Assembly (NCBI RefSeq): GCF_013256425.1
Contig: NZ_CP053904.1
Coordinates: 992,001-1,056,000, forward strand
Length of the DNA stretch: 64,000 bases
DNA from: Hymenobacter sp. BRD67
Lineage (GTDB): Bacteria > Bacteroidota > Bacteroidia > Cytophagales > Hymenobacteraceae
Direction of reading: 5' to 3'
Shown here: positions 20,531 to 28,256 of the stretch, one piece after another
How the letters are laid out: each line of letters starts with the position of its first letter
How positions within the stretch are numbered: position 1 is the stretch's first letter
Notes under the pieces: model-generated
The model's input: the letters and a program-made list of their open reading frames with translations, nothing else
What the model was told of the DNA's origin: nothing
The model's database searches: none
Translations under genes and position numbers: made by a program

Positions 20531-20560
20531 TTGCAGATTTGAGTACTGCCCGTATATTTG
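20531..20560 (+). promoter_or_regulatory. Strong Bacteroidota promoter (TTG-N19-TATATTTG)
   Basis: TTG at 20531-20533 and an exact -7 element TATATTTG at 20553-20560, separated by 19 bp, the consensus spacing. The expected transcription start is at about 20566-20568, coinciding with an ATG. Confidence 0.7.
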
Positions 20561-20567
20561 CTGCCGT

Positions 20568-20669
20568 ATGAATCGCAAACAACTGGTCATTATGATGCTG
20601 AATTGCCGACCCAAACCGGGCCTCGGAATCGCGCGTCATGGCCGGCTGCCACGGGTACTTAGCAACTAA
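20568..20669 (+). CDS. Possible 33-residue leader peptide
   Basis: MNRKQLVIMMLN followed by a basic CRPKPGLGIARHGRLPRVLSN tail. The ATG sits about 8 bp after a consensus -7 element, so the mRNA would be leaderless. It is not rich in any single amino acid, so classical codon-starvation control is not obvious. Its positioning in a short promoter-terminator unit is the only support; no homology is claimed. Confidence 0.4.
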   Translation: MNRKQLVIMMLNCRPKPGLGIARHGRLPRVLSN

Positions 20670-20703
20670 ATGCTTTTACTCCTTCGGTTCAGCTAACGCT
20701 TTA

Positions 20704-20739
20704 CAGCCCGATTCCAGATTTCTGGAGTCGGGCTTTTTT
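20704..20739 (+). terminator. Rho-independent terminator of the leader unit
   Basis: A 14-bp stem with one G-T pair and a two-base loop, followed by TTTTTTT, ends 25 bp before the ATG at 20764. It lies between promoter and gene, so it must either end the short transcript or be conditionally read through. Confidence 0.8.
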
Positions 20740-20763
20740 TGGTATTTCCTTTTCGTTACCGCA

Positions 20764-21570
20764 ATGTCACTGCACCTGCTCGCCCGCCCTCACCACCCTG
20801 CCGCGCCCGCTGCCGGCATGGTCTGGAAGATGCTGTTTGACCGCCAGCAGGCGCTGCTGCACCGCTGGGCGCCGCCGGCATTCGGCCGGGCGCTCGCCGA
20901 GCTAGGCCTGCGCCGCGATGCATTGCCTAACCTGCTGCCTATCAGCCAGGTGGTGCGGCAGCGCACCGGCTGGACACTGCTGCTCGCCGAAAGGCCCGTA
21001 ACCGAATCTGCCTATTATGCCTCCCTGGCCCGGCGCGAGCTGCCGGTAGTATCCCGGCTGCGCACGTTCAGCGAGTTTGACCAGCCGCCGGGTGGCCCCG
21101 ACCTCTTTGCCGACCTCTTTGGCCGGGTGCCGCTGCTGCTGGAGCCTGGCTACGCTGAGGCGCTGCACGAGCTGGGCCGCGCCTGGGAGCTTGGCAGCAG
21201 CTCGGCGGCCGTCGCGCTGCTGCGGCGCTTCACCCGCCTCACGTTCGACCAAGGCCTGCTGGCCCCGGCGGGCGGGCGGCCCCATTTTTATGGGGTTTCG
21301 TTGCTTACTTCGGCCCGCCATCTGCACGCGGCCGCGGCAGCCAACCCATCGGTGTATGAGCCGCTGGCAAATGCAGTGCGCTACCTGGGGCAGCCAGCAT
21401 CGGCCGAAGCATGCATCACAGCGGTGGGCCCAAGACCCTATTTTGTGGCCGAAAGCTGGGCCGACCTCCTCGACGTTATCCAGCAGCTGCGCGAAGAGCT
21501 GGTCAAAGCTCAGCGGCAGGCCACGGGCGGCCACGCACAACTGGCGGAAAGCGGTTGCGGCCTACTGTAG
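20764..21570 (+). CDS. Degenerate phenylalanine 4-monooxygenase-like protein lacking metal ligands
   Basis: 268 residues from ATG 20764. It aligns by eye with bacterial phenylalanine hydroxylase: MVWKMLFDRQQALL (enzyme VWKLLYERQ), QRTGWTLL, YYASLARRELPVVSRLR, and GPDLFADLFGRVPLLLEPGYAEAL. In the active family this last motif is PDxFHDLFGHVPLL, whose two histidines bind iron. Here they are Ala116 and Arg121, and the third ligand glutamate (TVEFGL) is replaced in TFDQGL (Asp162). It should therefore not be a normal tetrahydropterin hydroxylase; a regulatory, binding or structural role, or decay, is possible. The TAG stop lies inside an inverted repeat (21566-21652). A leader with its own terminator precedes it. 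Confidence 0.75.
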   Translation: MSLHLLARPHHPAAPAAGMVWKMLFDRQQALLHRWAPPAFGRALAELGLRRDALPNLLPISQVVRQRTGWTLLLAERPVTESAYYASLARRELPVVSRLRTFSEFDQPPGGPDLFADLFGRVPLLLEPGYAEALHELGRAWELGSSSAAVALLRRFTRLTFDQGLLAPAGGRPHFYGVSLLTSARHLHAAAAANPSVYEPLANAVRYLGQPASAEACITAVGPRPYFVAESWADLLDVIQQLREELVKAQRQATGGHAQLAESGCGLL

Positions 21571-21652
21571 AGACGCATCTTTGCGTCTCGGCGCTGAACG
21601 ACTATAACTGCGCGGTTTAAACAACGCCGAGACGCAAAGAAGCGTCTCTACA
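21566..21652. repeat. Inverted repeat (TAGAGACGC family) overlapping a stop codon
   Basis: 21566-21593 pairs with 21625-21652 over 28 bp with one mismatch (TGTAGAGACGCATCTTTGCG...). The left arm contains the TAG stop of the hydroxylase-like gene, so insertion or spread of the repeat may have set that gene's end. The TAGAGACGC hairpin type is common between genes in this and other bacterial groups. Confidence 0.75.
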
Positions 21653-21910
21653 GGGTGCCTACTTACTGGAACTGCTCTACTTCCGATGGCCGCCCACGGG
21701 CATTGGCCGCGCGGCTATTCGAGTTGCGTAAATATTGTAGATTTACTATGTTTTGCTAGAGCTTCACTAGTTGTTTTAAGAAGAAGCTGTTCAGCAAATC
21801 GGAAAAACCAATCCTGAACGACATGCTGACGTTCAGCTTCGCTGCTGGCTGCTCATCTTAAAAAGGGTTTGCTAACAGCTTATCGGTTGGAGCGTAGCAA
21901 CAGAAACAAA
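21653..21910. other. Gene-free interval
   Basis: About 260 bp, AT-richer than its surroundings, with no acceptable gene. A short plus-strand frame ending near 21860 (KKKLFSKSEKPILNDMLTFS) might be the 3' remnant of a lost gene, but I cannot assign it to a family. Confidence 0.35.
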
Positions 21911-21940
21911 AAGGACCTGCTTCAGCTGAAGCAGGTCCTT
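21911..21940. terminator. Palindromic terminator downstream of the dienelactone hydrolase gene
   Basis: A perfect 30-bp palindrome, AAGGACCTGCTTCAG and its complement, flanked by A and T runs; it can stop transcription arriving from the minus-strand gene cluster (ends at 21970). Confidence 0.8.
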
Positions 21941-21969
21941 TTTTGTCAGGTAAAGCAGGAAGCGATTGC

Positions 21970-22836
21970 TTATGCTTTCAGGCGGGCTTTCAGGTAAGCC
22001 AATGCTTTCTGATGGGCGTCGGCCGCCAGCTCTTTGTTGTACTTCGGGTTAGAAGGATTGGCGAAGGCGTGGTCGGCGGGGTATTCCTTAACGGTTACTT
22101 TTTTGCCAGCCGTTGCCATGTCTTTCTCAAACTGCTTTACAACTTCGGGATTAATCCACTTATCCTGGTCGGCAAACAAACCTAATACATCCGAATTCAG
22201 GGTTTTAAGCCTGGCCACGTCTTTTTCAGGCATGCCATAATACATCACGCAGCCGACGGTTTGCTTGCCGCCGAGCAGGGCCGTTTGCAGGCTCCAGCCA
22301 CCGCCGAAGCACCAGCCCACCGACGCAAACTGCGCCTTGGGGCCGGCATACAGCTGGGCGCCCTTGATGATGGCCGTGGCCCGCTCTGTTTTTACTGCTT
22401 GCATGTATTTGCCGGCTTCTTCGGGCGTGGTAGCCACCTGGCCGTCGTAGAGGTCGAGGGCAATAACGTTTACGCCGGGCAGCTCCTGGGCATAGGTAGC
22501 GGCCTCCTTCTTGATGTAATCGTTGAGTCCCCACCACTCGTGGATGACAAACAGAAATTTATTGGATGGCTTGGCGCTCTTTATCTCAAAGGCGTGGCTG
22601 GTACCGCCATCGGTGGTTTTAAACTCAATCATTTTTCCTTCTCCCTCATACGAGTAGGGGAGAGGCGCCTCGTGGCCGCCCGAAAAATCCTTATCAGTAG
22701 CCAGCATGGCAAAGGCTTCGGTAGCGCTGGCGGCAGCAGGGCGGGCGCAGCAGCTTAGCACGGTAGCAGTCTGGGCCTGGGCCGCCGTGCTACCAAAGGT
22801 GAGCGTTGCCGCAATGAGTAAAAATAGTTTTTTCAT
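21970..22836 (-). CDS. Dienelactone hydrolase family protein, exported
   Basis: 288 residues from ATG 22836 with signal peptide MKKLFLLIAATLTFGSTAAQ; a longer frame from 22953 is rejected because it overlaps the upstream kinase gene and hides the signal. The alpha/beta hydrolase triad of the family is present: Cys176 in GWCFGGG, Asp223 in FADQDKW and His256 in YPADHAF, plus the Glu100 of FVIHEWWG that pairs with the cysteine. It probably hydrolyses an ester or lactone in the periplasm; a true chlorocatechol pathway is not suggested by the context. Last gene of the minus-strand cluster 21970-26651. Confidence 0.9.
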   Translation of the reverse strand: MKKLFLLIAATLTFGSTAAQAQTATVLSCCARPAAASATEAFAMLATDKDFSGGHEAPLPYSYEGEGKMIEFKTTDGGTSHAFEIKSAKPSNKFLFVIHEWWGLNDYIKKEAATYAQELPGVNVIALDLYDGQVATTPEEAGKYMQAVKTERATAIIKGAQLYAGPKAQFASVGWCFGGGWSLQTALLGGKQTVGCVMYYGMPEKDVARLKTLNSDVLGLFADQDKWINPEVVKQFEKDMATAGKKVTVKEYPADHAFANPSNPKYNKELAADAHQKALAYLKARLKA

Positions 22837-22927
22837 GGGTGAAAAGAAGGGTTGAAACGAATCTGGTAGCCTTAACCGAAGGAGCAGCCAGAGGTTTTGC
22901 TGGTAGAAGCCGGCCGGCTCCGCCAGC

Positions 22928-24238
22928 TTATCCTGCGTAGCCGGTGCACACAACGGCCCCCAGCTCGGTAAGCAGCGAAAACAGCCCGACGTAAGTTCGG
23001 TTCAGGTACACAAAGTGCGCCGAGCCGCGGGGCTCGCGCTGCTGGCGCAGCTCCTTGTCCTGCATGAGGTCGTCGCCGAGCGCATAAAGGCTCTGAAGAT
23101 AAGCAGGGTCGCCGAAGTCGAACGTGGCCTGCCGGAAAGGGAGGCCCACCAGCTCCAGCGACTGCGTGAGGGTGCGCAGGTACAGGGCGCGCAGCGCCGG
23201 CGAGTCGGCCGGGCGCAGCACGCCGGCTTCCGTAAGCAGCGCTGACAGGCGCGCCTCATCGGCCAGCGTGGCCGGGTCGAGCAGGGCCAGAAACTGCTGC
23301 TGCTCGAGAGGCGGCACGTCTTTCACGCAGCCAAAATCGAGCACGCCCACCGTGCCCCCGTTGGTAGTGCTAAAAAGAAAGTTGCCCGGATGCGGGTCGG
23401 CATGAAGCTGGCGCAACTCCCGGAGCTGGTACTGGTAGAAGTCCCAAAGCGCCTGCCCTAGTTGGTTGCGCACGGCCGAAGTAGGATTATCGGCTAGAAA
23501 CTCTTTCAGATGCTGGCCGGGCAGCCAGTCCATGGTAAGAATGCGGGCCGACGAAAGCGTCGAATAGTAGGCCGGAAATTGTAGGTGCGGCAGGTGCCCG
23601 CACTTGGCGGCAATGGCCTGCCCCCGGCTCAGCTCCAGCCTATAGTCAGTCTCTTCCAGGAGCCGGGCTTCGACTTCGGCCAGGTAAGGGCGCAGGGTTT
23701 CCTCTTTGAGGCCCATAATGCGCAGCGCCACGGGCTTTACCATCGCAATATCGGAGCGGATGCTCGCGCCCACTCCCGGATACTGCACTTTTACGGCCAG
23801 GGCATGGCCATTCTTTCGAGCAAAATGCACCTGCCCGATGCTGGCCGCCTGCCGGGCATTGGGGTCGAACTCGTCGAAAACTTCGGCGGGCGAGCGCCCA
23901 AACGCATCGCGAAACGCCTTGACTACCAGTGGCCCCGAGAGTGGCGGCGTTTGGTACTGCGCCTGCCGGAACTGCTCGGCATAGGCTGGCGGCAGCAGGT
24001 TTTTTTCCATAGCCAGCATCTGGGCCACTTTCAGCACCGAGCCTTTCATCTCGCTCAGGGTGCCGTAGAGCTCAGCGGCATTGGCCTGGTGCAGGTCGGC
24101 AGTCGGCGAGTCGGCTCCGACGGCTTTTTTGGCGTAGTGCTGCACGTAGTTAGCCCCGACTTTAAAACCAGTTTTGGCAAAGCGGGCTGCCCGGGCAACT
24201 TTAGAAGTGGGCAGTGAGTCCTGGGGCTGGTCGGCCAT
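22928..24238 (-). CDS. ABC1/AarF/UbiB family atypical protein kinase
   Basis: 436 residues. UbiB-fold signatures in order: the KGxxxK-x-x-Q segment as KGSVLKVAQMLA, the alanine-rich nucleotide loop ARQAASIGQVHFA, the VKVQYPG lysine, the LEETDY segment, HADPHPGNFLF (catalytic loop) and VLDFGCVKD (metal-binding DFG-like). Family members are ATPases linked to quinone biosynthesis or lipid homeostasis. The TetR-like gene ends 4 bp upstream, so they are almost certainly co-transcribed and probably work together; this pairing is the main clue to their role. Confidence 0.92.
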   Translation of the reverse strand: MADQPQDSLPTSKVARAARFAKTGFKVGANYVQHYAKKAVGADSPTADLHQANAAELYGTLSEMKGSVLKVAQMLAMEKNLLPPAYAEQFRQAQYQTPPLSGPLVVKAFRDAFGRSPAEVFDEFDPNARQAASIGQVHFARKNGHALAVKVQYPGVGASIRSDIAMVKPVALRIMGLKEETLRPYLAEVEARLLEETDYRLELSRGQAIAAKCGHLPHLQFPAYYSTLSSARILTMDWLPGQHLKEFLADNPTSAVRNQLGQALWDFYQYQLRELRQLHADPHPGNFLFSTTNGGTVGVLDFGCVKDVPPLEQQQFLALLDPATLADEARLSALLTEAGVLRPADSPALRALYLRTLTQSLELVGLPFRQATFDFGDPAYLQSLYALGDDLMQDKELRQQREPRGSAHFVYLNRTYVGLFSLLTELGAVVCTGYAG

Positions 24239-24242
24239 AGTG

Positions 24243-24875
24243 CTAGCTTTTTTGCAGTAAAAACCGCCCGAAATCGAGCGCCGAGTCGAGTGTATTGCGC
24301 CCTACCAGGTCAAAGCTCAGGGTCACGGCCTTCTCCACGGCAGCGTCGGTGCGCTCGAAGTTGGCCGACTCATCGCGCACGAAATAGAGCAGCAGAAACT
24401 GGAGCTGGCGCAGAAAAATACGCCCGTAGCCATCCTGCAACACCGGCCGGCTGGCAACTTCGCCCGTCGTGCGGCCCTCGCGCAGCAGCTCATTCACAAA
24501 CACCAGAAATTCCTGCTCAAATACGCTTAGCACTTTGGGAATCAGCGCAGGGCGCCAGCGCTGCGAGCGGCCCAGCGCCAGCAGCGCATAGCTGCGGTTC
24601 TGCTTAAGGAGCTCAAGCAACGTATAGTAAAAGGCTAATATCTTCTCGCGGCTGCCGTAGCCCTGCCAGGCCGGCTCCTGCGCGGCCTGGGCCCGCGCAT
24701 CACGGCCAAAATCGGCCCAGATTTCGCGGTCCAGCACCGAAAACGAAGCGTAGTGGCGATAAAACTCGGCCTCGCTCAAGCCCTGCGTTTCGGCAAAGGC
24801 AAAAACAGTTCTGGGCGCGTGGCCGTGGCGACGCACAAAGTCGAGGTAGGCAGCTTTGAGGGTGGTGGGTTCCAT
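24243..24875 (-). CDS. TetR-like regulator with divergent C-terminal domain
   Basis: 210 residues from ATG 24875; the longer frame from 24959 would overlap the SDR gene. The N-terminus looks like a TetR helix-turn-helix (TVFAFAETQGLSEAEFYRHYASFSVLDREIW), followed by an all-helical C-terminal half with LLELLKQNRSYALLALGRS and LQFLLLYFVRDESANFERTD. TetR-like proteins directly ahead of AarF-type kinases occur in other Bacteroidota (established only as my recollection). It might regulate the cluster or might have lost DNA binding and act as a partner of the kinase. Confidence 0.8.
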   Translation of the reverse strand: MEPTTLKAAYLDFVRRHGHAPRTVFAFAETQGLSEAEFYRHYASFSVLDREIWADFGRDARAQAAQEPAWQGYGSREKILAFYYTLLELLKQNRSYALLALGRSQRWRPALIPKVLSVFEQEFLVFVNELLREGRTTGEVASRPVLQDGYGRIFLRQLQFLLLYFVRDESANFERTDAAVEKAVTLSFDLVGRNTLDSALDFGRFLLQKS

Positions 24876-24933
24876 GCCGGTATAACCGCTACAGCGCAGG
24901 CCTGGTTCGATGCCGAAGGAAGACCCACTCAGC

Positions 24934-25649
24934 TTACTTGAGCTTGCCCATACCGCCATCCACGGCCAGCACCTGGCCGGTAATGAACGTAGCCTGGTCG
25001 GAAAGCAGAAAGGCCGCCAGGCTGGCCAGGTCGTCGGGGTGGCCCACGCGCTGCAGGGGGTGGCGCCGGGCGCCAGCTTCAGTCTTCTCGGGCGTGTTGA
25101 GCAAGGCGGCCGCCAGGGGCGTATCGGTGAGGCTGGGAGCGAGGCAGTTTACGCGCAGGCCGCTGGCAGCGTACTCGGCGGCCAGGGCGCGGGTCAGGCC
25201 CTCTACGGCAGCCTTCGCGGTAGTAATGCTGGTATGAAAGCTCATGCCCACGGCCGCGGCCACCGTGCTGAACAGCACCACCGATGCCCACCTTCGGCTT
25301 TTTTCAGCCGCTTGATGGTGGCTTGCAGGGCCTGCACCGCGCCAAGTACATTCAGCTCAAAGTCGCTGCGAAAATCGGCAACGGGCACGCGCTCAAACGG
25401 GCGCAGCTTGATGGAGCCGGGGCAGTAGACCAGGCCGTGCAGTACCTCGGGCAAGCCATCGAAGGTGCTGCCCACGGGCTGCGTGGCATCGTAGGTAAGG
25501 TGCGAGGTGCCTAGCGCCGCCAGCTCGGCCGATAGCTGACGCGAGGCGGTAAAGAGGGTGGCACCGCTGGCGTGCAGCTGCCGGGCCGTGGCCAGCCCGA
25601 TGCCAGTCGATGCGCCGATGACGAGAATATTCTTACCGGTAAAATTCAT
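24934..25649 (-). CDS. SDR family oxidoreductase, frameshifted
   Basis: Starts [20 protein letters not shown]: the glycine motif GASTGIG is at residues 12-18. The frame breaks at about 25287; one extra G in the GGG run restores [20 protein letters not shown] and gives 238 residues. The C-terminal part has [13 protein letters not shown] and the [14 protein letters not shown] signature of SDRs. The usual catalytic tyrosine is not evident: the segment after FSTVAAAVG reads [21 protein letters not shown], where the YxxxK tyrosine is replaced (ITTAK keeps the lysine). If real, this changes or removes normal dehydrogenase chemistry. Cluster member between the transporter and the TetR-like gene. Confidence 0.85.
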
Positions 25650-25725
25650 AAATGGCAGCTTAGGTGCTGCCTGTCAGTCAGGCAGCAGGCAAGCAACCGG
25701 CCGGCTCGGCCAAGGTTCGCAGTGC

Positions 25726-26651
25726 TTACCCAGCAGCAGACACCTCGGCCTGAACGGGCACTGGCTTCGGCTTCTTGCTCACCAGCCACACACCCACAAA
25801 AATGAGCGCCGCTTGCCAGGCTTTGTCCCAGGTAAGCGTGTCCTTGCCGGTTGCCACGGCAATGAGAACGGCCAGCACCGGCTGTAAGTAAATGTACACA
25901 CCCAGCAGTGACGGCGTAGCATACTTCAAGGCCCAGTTATTCAATAAGTAAGCTAGTATAGTCAGGAAAAATACCATATAGCCTATTTCAGCCCAGATAT
26001 AGAGCGGAAAGCTGCCGTAATCGGCTTTAATAGCCTGGGGTAATCCTACGGGCACCGCAATAACTGCCCCCACCAGAAAGATGCGCGCCAGCACGGTGAA
26101 TGCATGGTAGGTGCGCATGAGCGGGGCCACCAGCACCAGGTAAAGACCGAAAATGGCGGCGTTTACCAGCAGAAACAAGTTGCCCAGCAGGGCCGCCTGC
26201 GGCATGGCCCCATTAGAAGGCCGGCTCAGAATAAGTGCCGCCGCGCCAACCGCCCCCAGGGCCACGCCCACCAGCTTGGGGGTGTCACTTTATCTTTAAG
26301 CAGTACTGCCGAAGCCAGCACCACTACAATGGGCGAGATAGTTTGCAGCAGCGAGGCGTTGATAGGCGTAGTCAGGTTGAGGCCGGCGAAAAAAGAGAGC
26401 TGGTTGAAGGCAATGCCTAGCAGGCCGCAGGCAATAGCTCGCAGATTATCGGCCCGGCCAATAATCTTGTCGTGCGGAGCCACCAGGCGCTTTACCAAAG
26501 CAAAAAACAGTGCGGCCCCGGCAATACGCAGCGTCACGATGCCCAGCGGCAGCATGTAGCGCGGCATAATATCCTTGGCAAGGCTATAGGTGCCGGCATA
26601 GATGAGTGACACAAGAAACAGCGCCGTGTGCAGGCGAAACTTAGAAACCAT
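25726..26651 (-). CDS. EamA/DMT family transporter, frameshifted
   Basis: A drug/metabolite-type exporter with about ten membrane segments in two EamA repeats (first: FRLHTALFLVSLIYAGTYS..., second: LLGNLFLLVNAAIFGLYLVL...). The frame breaks at about 26280 in a CCCCC run (minus strand); adding one C gives KVTPPKLVGVALGAVGAAAL and 308 residues, normal for the family. Substrate unknown. First gene of the minus-strand cluster; its start abuts the inverted repeat in the divergent promoter region shared with rarA. Confidence 0.9.
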
Positions 26652-26658
26652 AAGGAGG

Positions 26659-26740
26659 AGGGCGAACTTTGTAGTTCGCGTCCCTGCGCCGTTCCACTAG
26701 TGTAGTGCAAGGCAGGGGCACGAGCTACAAAGTTCGCCCT
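26659..26740. repeat. Inverted repeat in a divergent promoter region (GGGCGAACTTTGTAG family)
   Basis: 26659-26678 pairs with 26721-26740 with one mismatch, and the pairing continues inward (CGTCCCTGC with GCAGGGGCACG) to a central CACTAGTG. It fills nearly all of the 108 bp between the divergent EamA and rarA genes, leaving little room for ordinary promoters, so it probably carries or affects them. Confidence 0.7.
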
Positions 26741-26759
26741 ACTGCCGTACTGTTTGCTG

Positions 26760-28052
26760 ATGGCTTCCCTTTTTGATACTCCTAACCTTGCCCCTTTGGC
26801 CGAGCGCCGCCGCCCGCACCGCCTGCAGGACTACGCCGGCCAAACCCATTTGCTCGGCGAGAATGGCGTGCTACGCCGCTACCTGGCTGCCGGGCGGCTG
26901 CCCTCGCTCATCTTGTGGGGGCCGCCCGGCGTGGGCAAAACCACCCTGGCCCTGCTGCTGGCCGAGGAGCTGAAGCGCCCTTTTACGATGCTTTCGGCCA
27001 TTAATGCGGGAGTGAAAGACGTACGCGAGGTTATCGACCGCGCTAAAAAGCAGGCGGGCACTATTCTGTTTATTGATGAGATTCACCGCTTCAGCAAAGC
27101 CCAGCAGGATGCGCTGCTGGGTGCGGTGGAAAATGGCATGGTCACGCTCATCGGGGCCACTACCGAAAACCCGTCATTTGAGGTAATTCCGGCGCTGCTT
27201 TCGCGCTGCCAGGTATATACGCTGGAGGCGCTGAGTGCCGAAACGCTGCGCGAGATAGTGCGCCGGGCGCTGGCCGAGGACGAGCTGCTCAGTAAAATTC
27301 CGGTTGATGTGGTCGAAGACCACGCGCTGCTGGCCCTCAGCGGCGGCGATGCGCGCAAGCTGCTCGGCCTGCTCGAGCTGGTAGTGCAAAGCACCCCGCC
27401 TGCGGCCAGTGGCCGCGTGCAGCTCACCGATGCGGCCGTGCAGCAGACTGCCCAGCGCCCGTTGGCCCGCTACGACAAGGGCGGCGAAATGCACTACGAC
27501 GTTATCTCAGCCTTCATTAAAAGCATTCGCGGCTCCGACCCCAACGCCGCGCTCTACTACTTAGCCGTGATGCTCGAAGGGGGCGAAGACGTCAAGTTTA
27601 TTGCCCGCCGCCTGCTCATACTCTCGTCTGAAGATATTGGCAATGCCAACCCCAATGCCCTGCTGCTGGCGCAGAGCTGCTTTCAGGCCTGCACGGTTAT
27701 CGGGATGCCGGAGTCGGACTTAATTCTTTCGCAAACGGTTATTTACCTCGCTACTTCGCCCAAGAGCAACGCGGCCTACACGGCTATTCGGGCGGCGCAG
27801 GCCCAGGTGCGGGCCGCAGGCGTGCACCCCGTGCCAGTGCCCCTGCGCAACGCGCCTACCAAGCTGCTGAAGGAGCTGGGCTACGGAAAAGCGTACCAGT
27901 ACTCGCACAACGGGGAGGGAAATTTTACCTACCAGGAGTTTATGCCCGACGCGCTCAGCGGTACCCGCTACTACGACCCTGGCGATAACCCCGCCGAGCA
28001 AAAAATAAGGGAGCGCCTGCGCAGCTGGTGGCAGGAGAAATATGACTATTGA
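26760..28052 (+). CDS. rarA: Replication-associated recombination protein A (RarA/MgsA)
   Basis: AAA+ ATPase related to the clamp loader, acting at stalled forks and in DNA repair. 430 residues from ATG 26760 (MASLFDTP); an ATG two codons upstream is also possible. Walker A GPPGVGKT at about 54-61, Walker B FIDEIHRF at about 104-111, sensor 1 [10 protein letters not shown], and the C-terminal domain with [30 protein letters not shown], here split as [11 protein letters not shown] and [13 protein letters not shown], and the [16 protein letters not shown] segment. Length and order match the family throughout. Monocistronic by context. Confidence 0.96.
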   Translation: MASLFDTPNLAPLAERRRPHRLQDYAGQTHLLGENGVLRRYLAAGRLPSLILWGPPGVGKTTLALLLAEELKRPFTMLSAINAGVKDVREVIDRAKKQAGTILFIDEIHRFSKAQQDALLGAVENGMVTLIGATTENPSFEVIPALLSRCQVYTLEALSAETLREIVRRALAEDELLSKIPVDVVEDHALLALSGGDARKLLGLLELVVQSTPPAASGRVQLTDAAVQQTAQRPLARYDKGGEMHYDVISAFIKSIRGSDPNAALYYLAVMLEGGEDVKFIARRLLILSSEDIGNANPNALLLAQSCFQACTVIGMPESDLILSQTVIYLATSPKSNAAYTAIRAAQAQVRAAGVHPVPVPLRNAPTKLLKELGYGKAYQYSHNGEGNFTYQEFMPDALSGTRYYDPGDNPAEQKIRERLRSWWQEKYDY

Positions 28053-28256
28053 CCCGCCCAGCCTGGTAGCGTTTGCAGATTGAGCCAACGTGGTAGTAAG
28101 CTGCTGCCTCCGTAATGCAGGGTTAGCAGGCGCGATACAGTTCCTGGAGGTGGTGATGCCCTATTGCGGCGTGTATCTTGCTGCGCGTTTTCAAAAGCTT
28201 ATGCGCACTGTCTACTTCTGCAAGCGCCGCGCAAGCTACAAAACCCACGATTTTAT

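Larger units (their letters stand above)
20566..20740 (+). ncRNA. Candidate short transcript / attenuator leader
   Basis: A consensus promoter (20531-20560) and a rho-independent terminator (20704-20739: AGCCCGATTCCAGA, loop, TCTGGAGTCGGGCT then seven T) define a transcript of about 170 nt just upstream of the phenylalanine-hydroxylase-like gene. It contains a 33-codon frame (20568-20669). The terminator T-run reads in frame with the downstream gene as Phe-Phe-Trp-Tyr-Phe-Leu-Phe codons (20734-20754). Either a leader that controls the next gene by attenuation or an independent small RNA; inference from the sequence layout. Confidence 0.5.

Noticed and set aside
21780..21865. Possible transposase remnant after the hydroxylase-like gene
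   Set aside because: Only about 27 codons with no recognisable transposase motif; listed as a gene-free interval instead.
23002..23259. Arg/Cys-rich ORF within the AarF gene
   Set aside because: Alternative-frame artefact on the same strand as the kinase gene.
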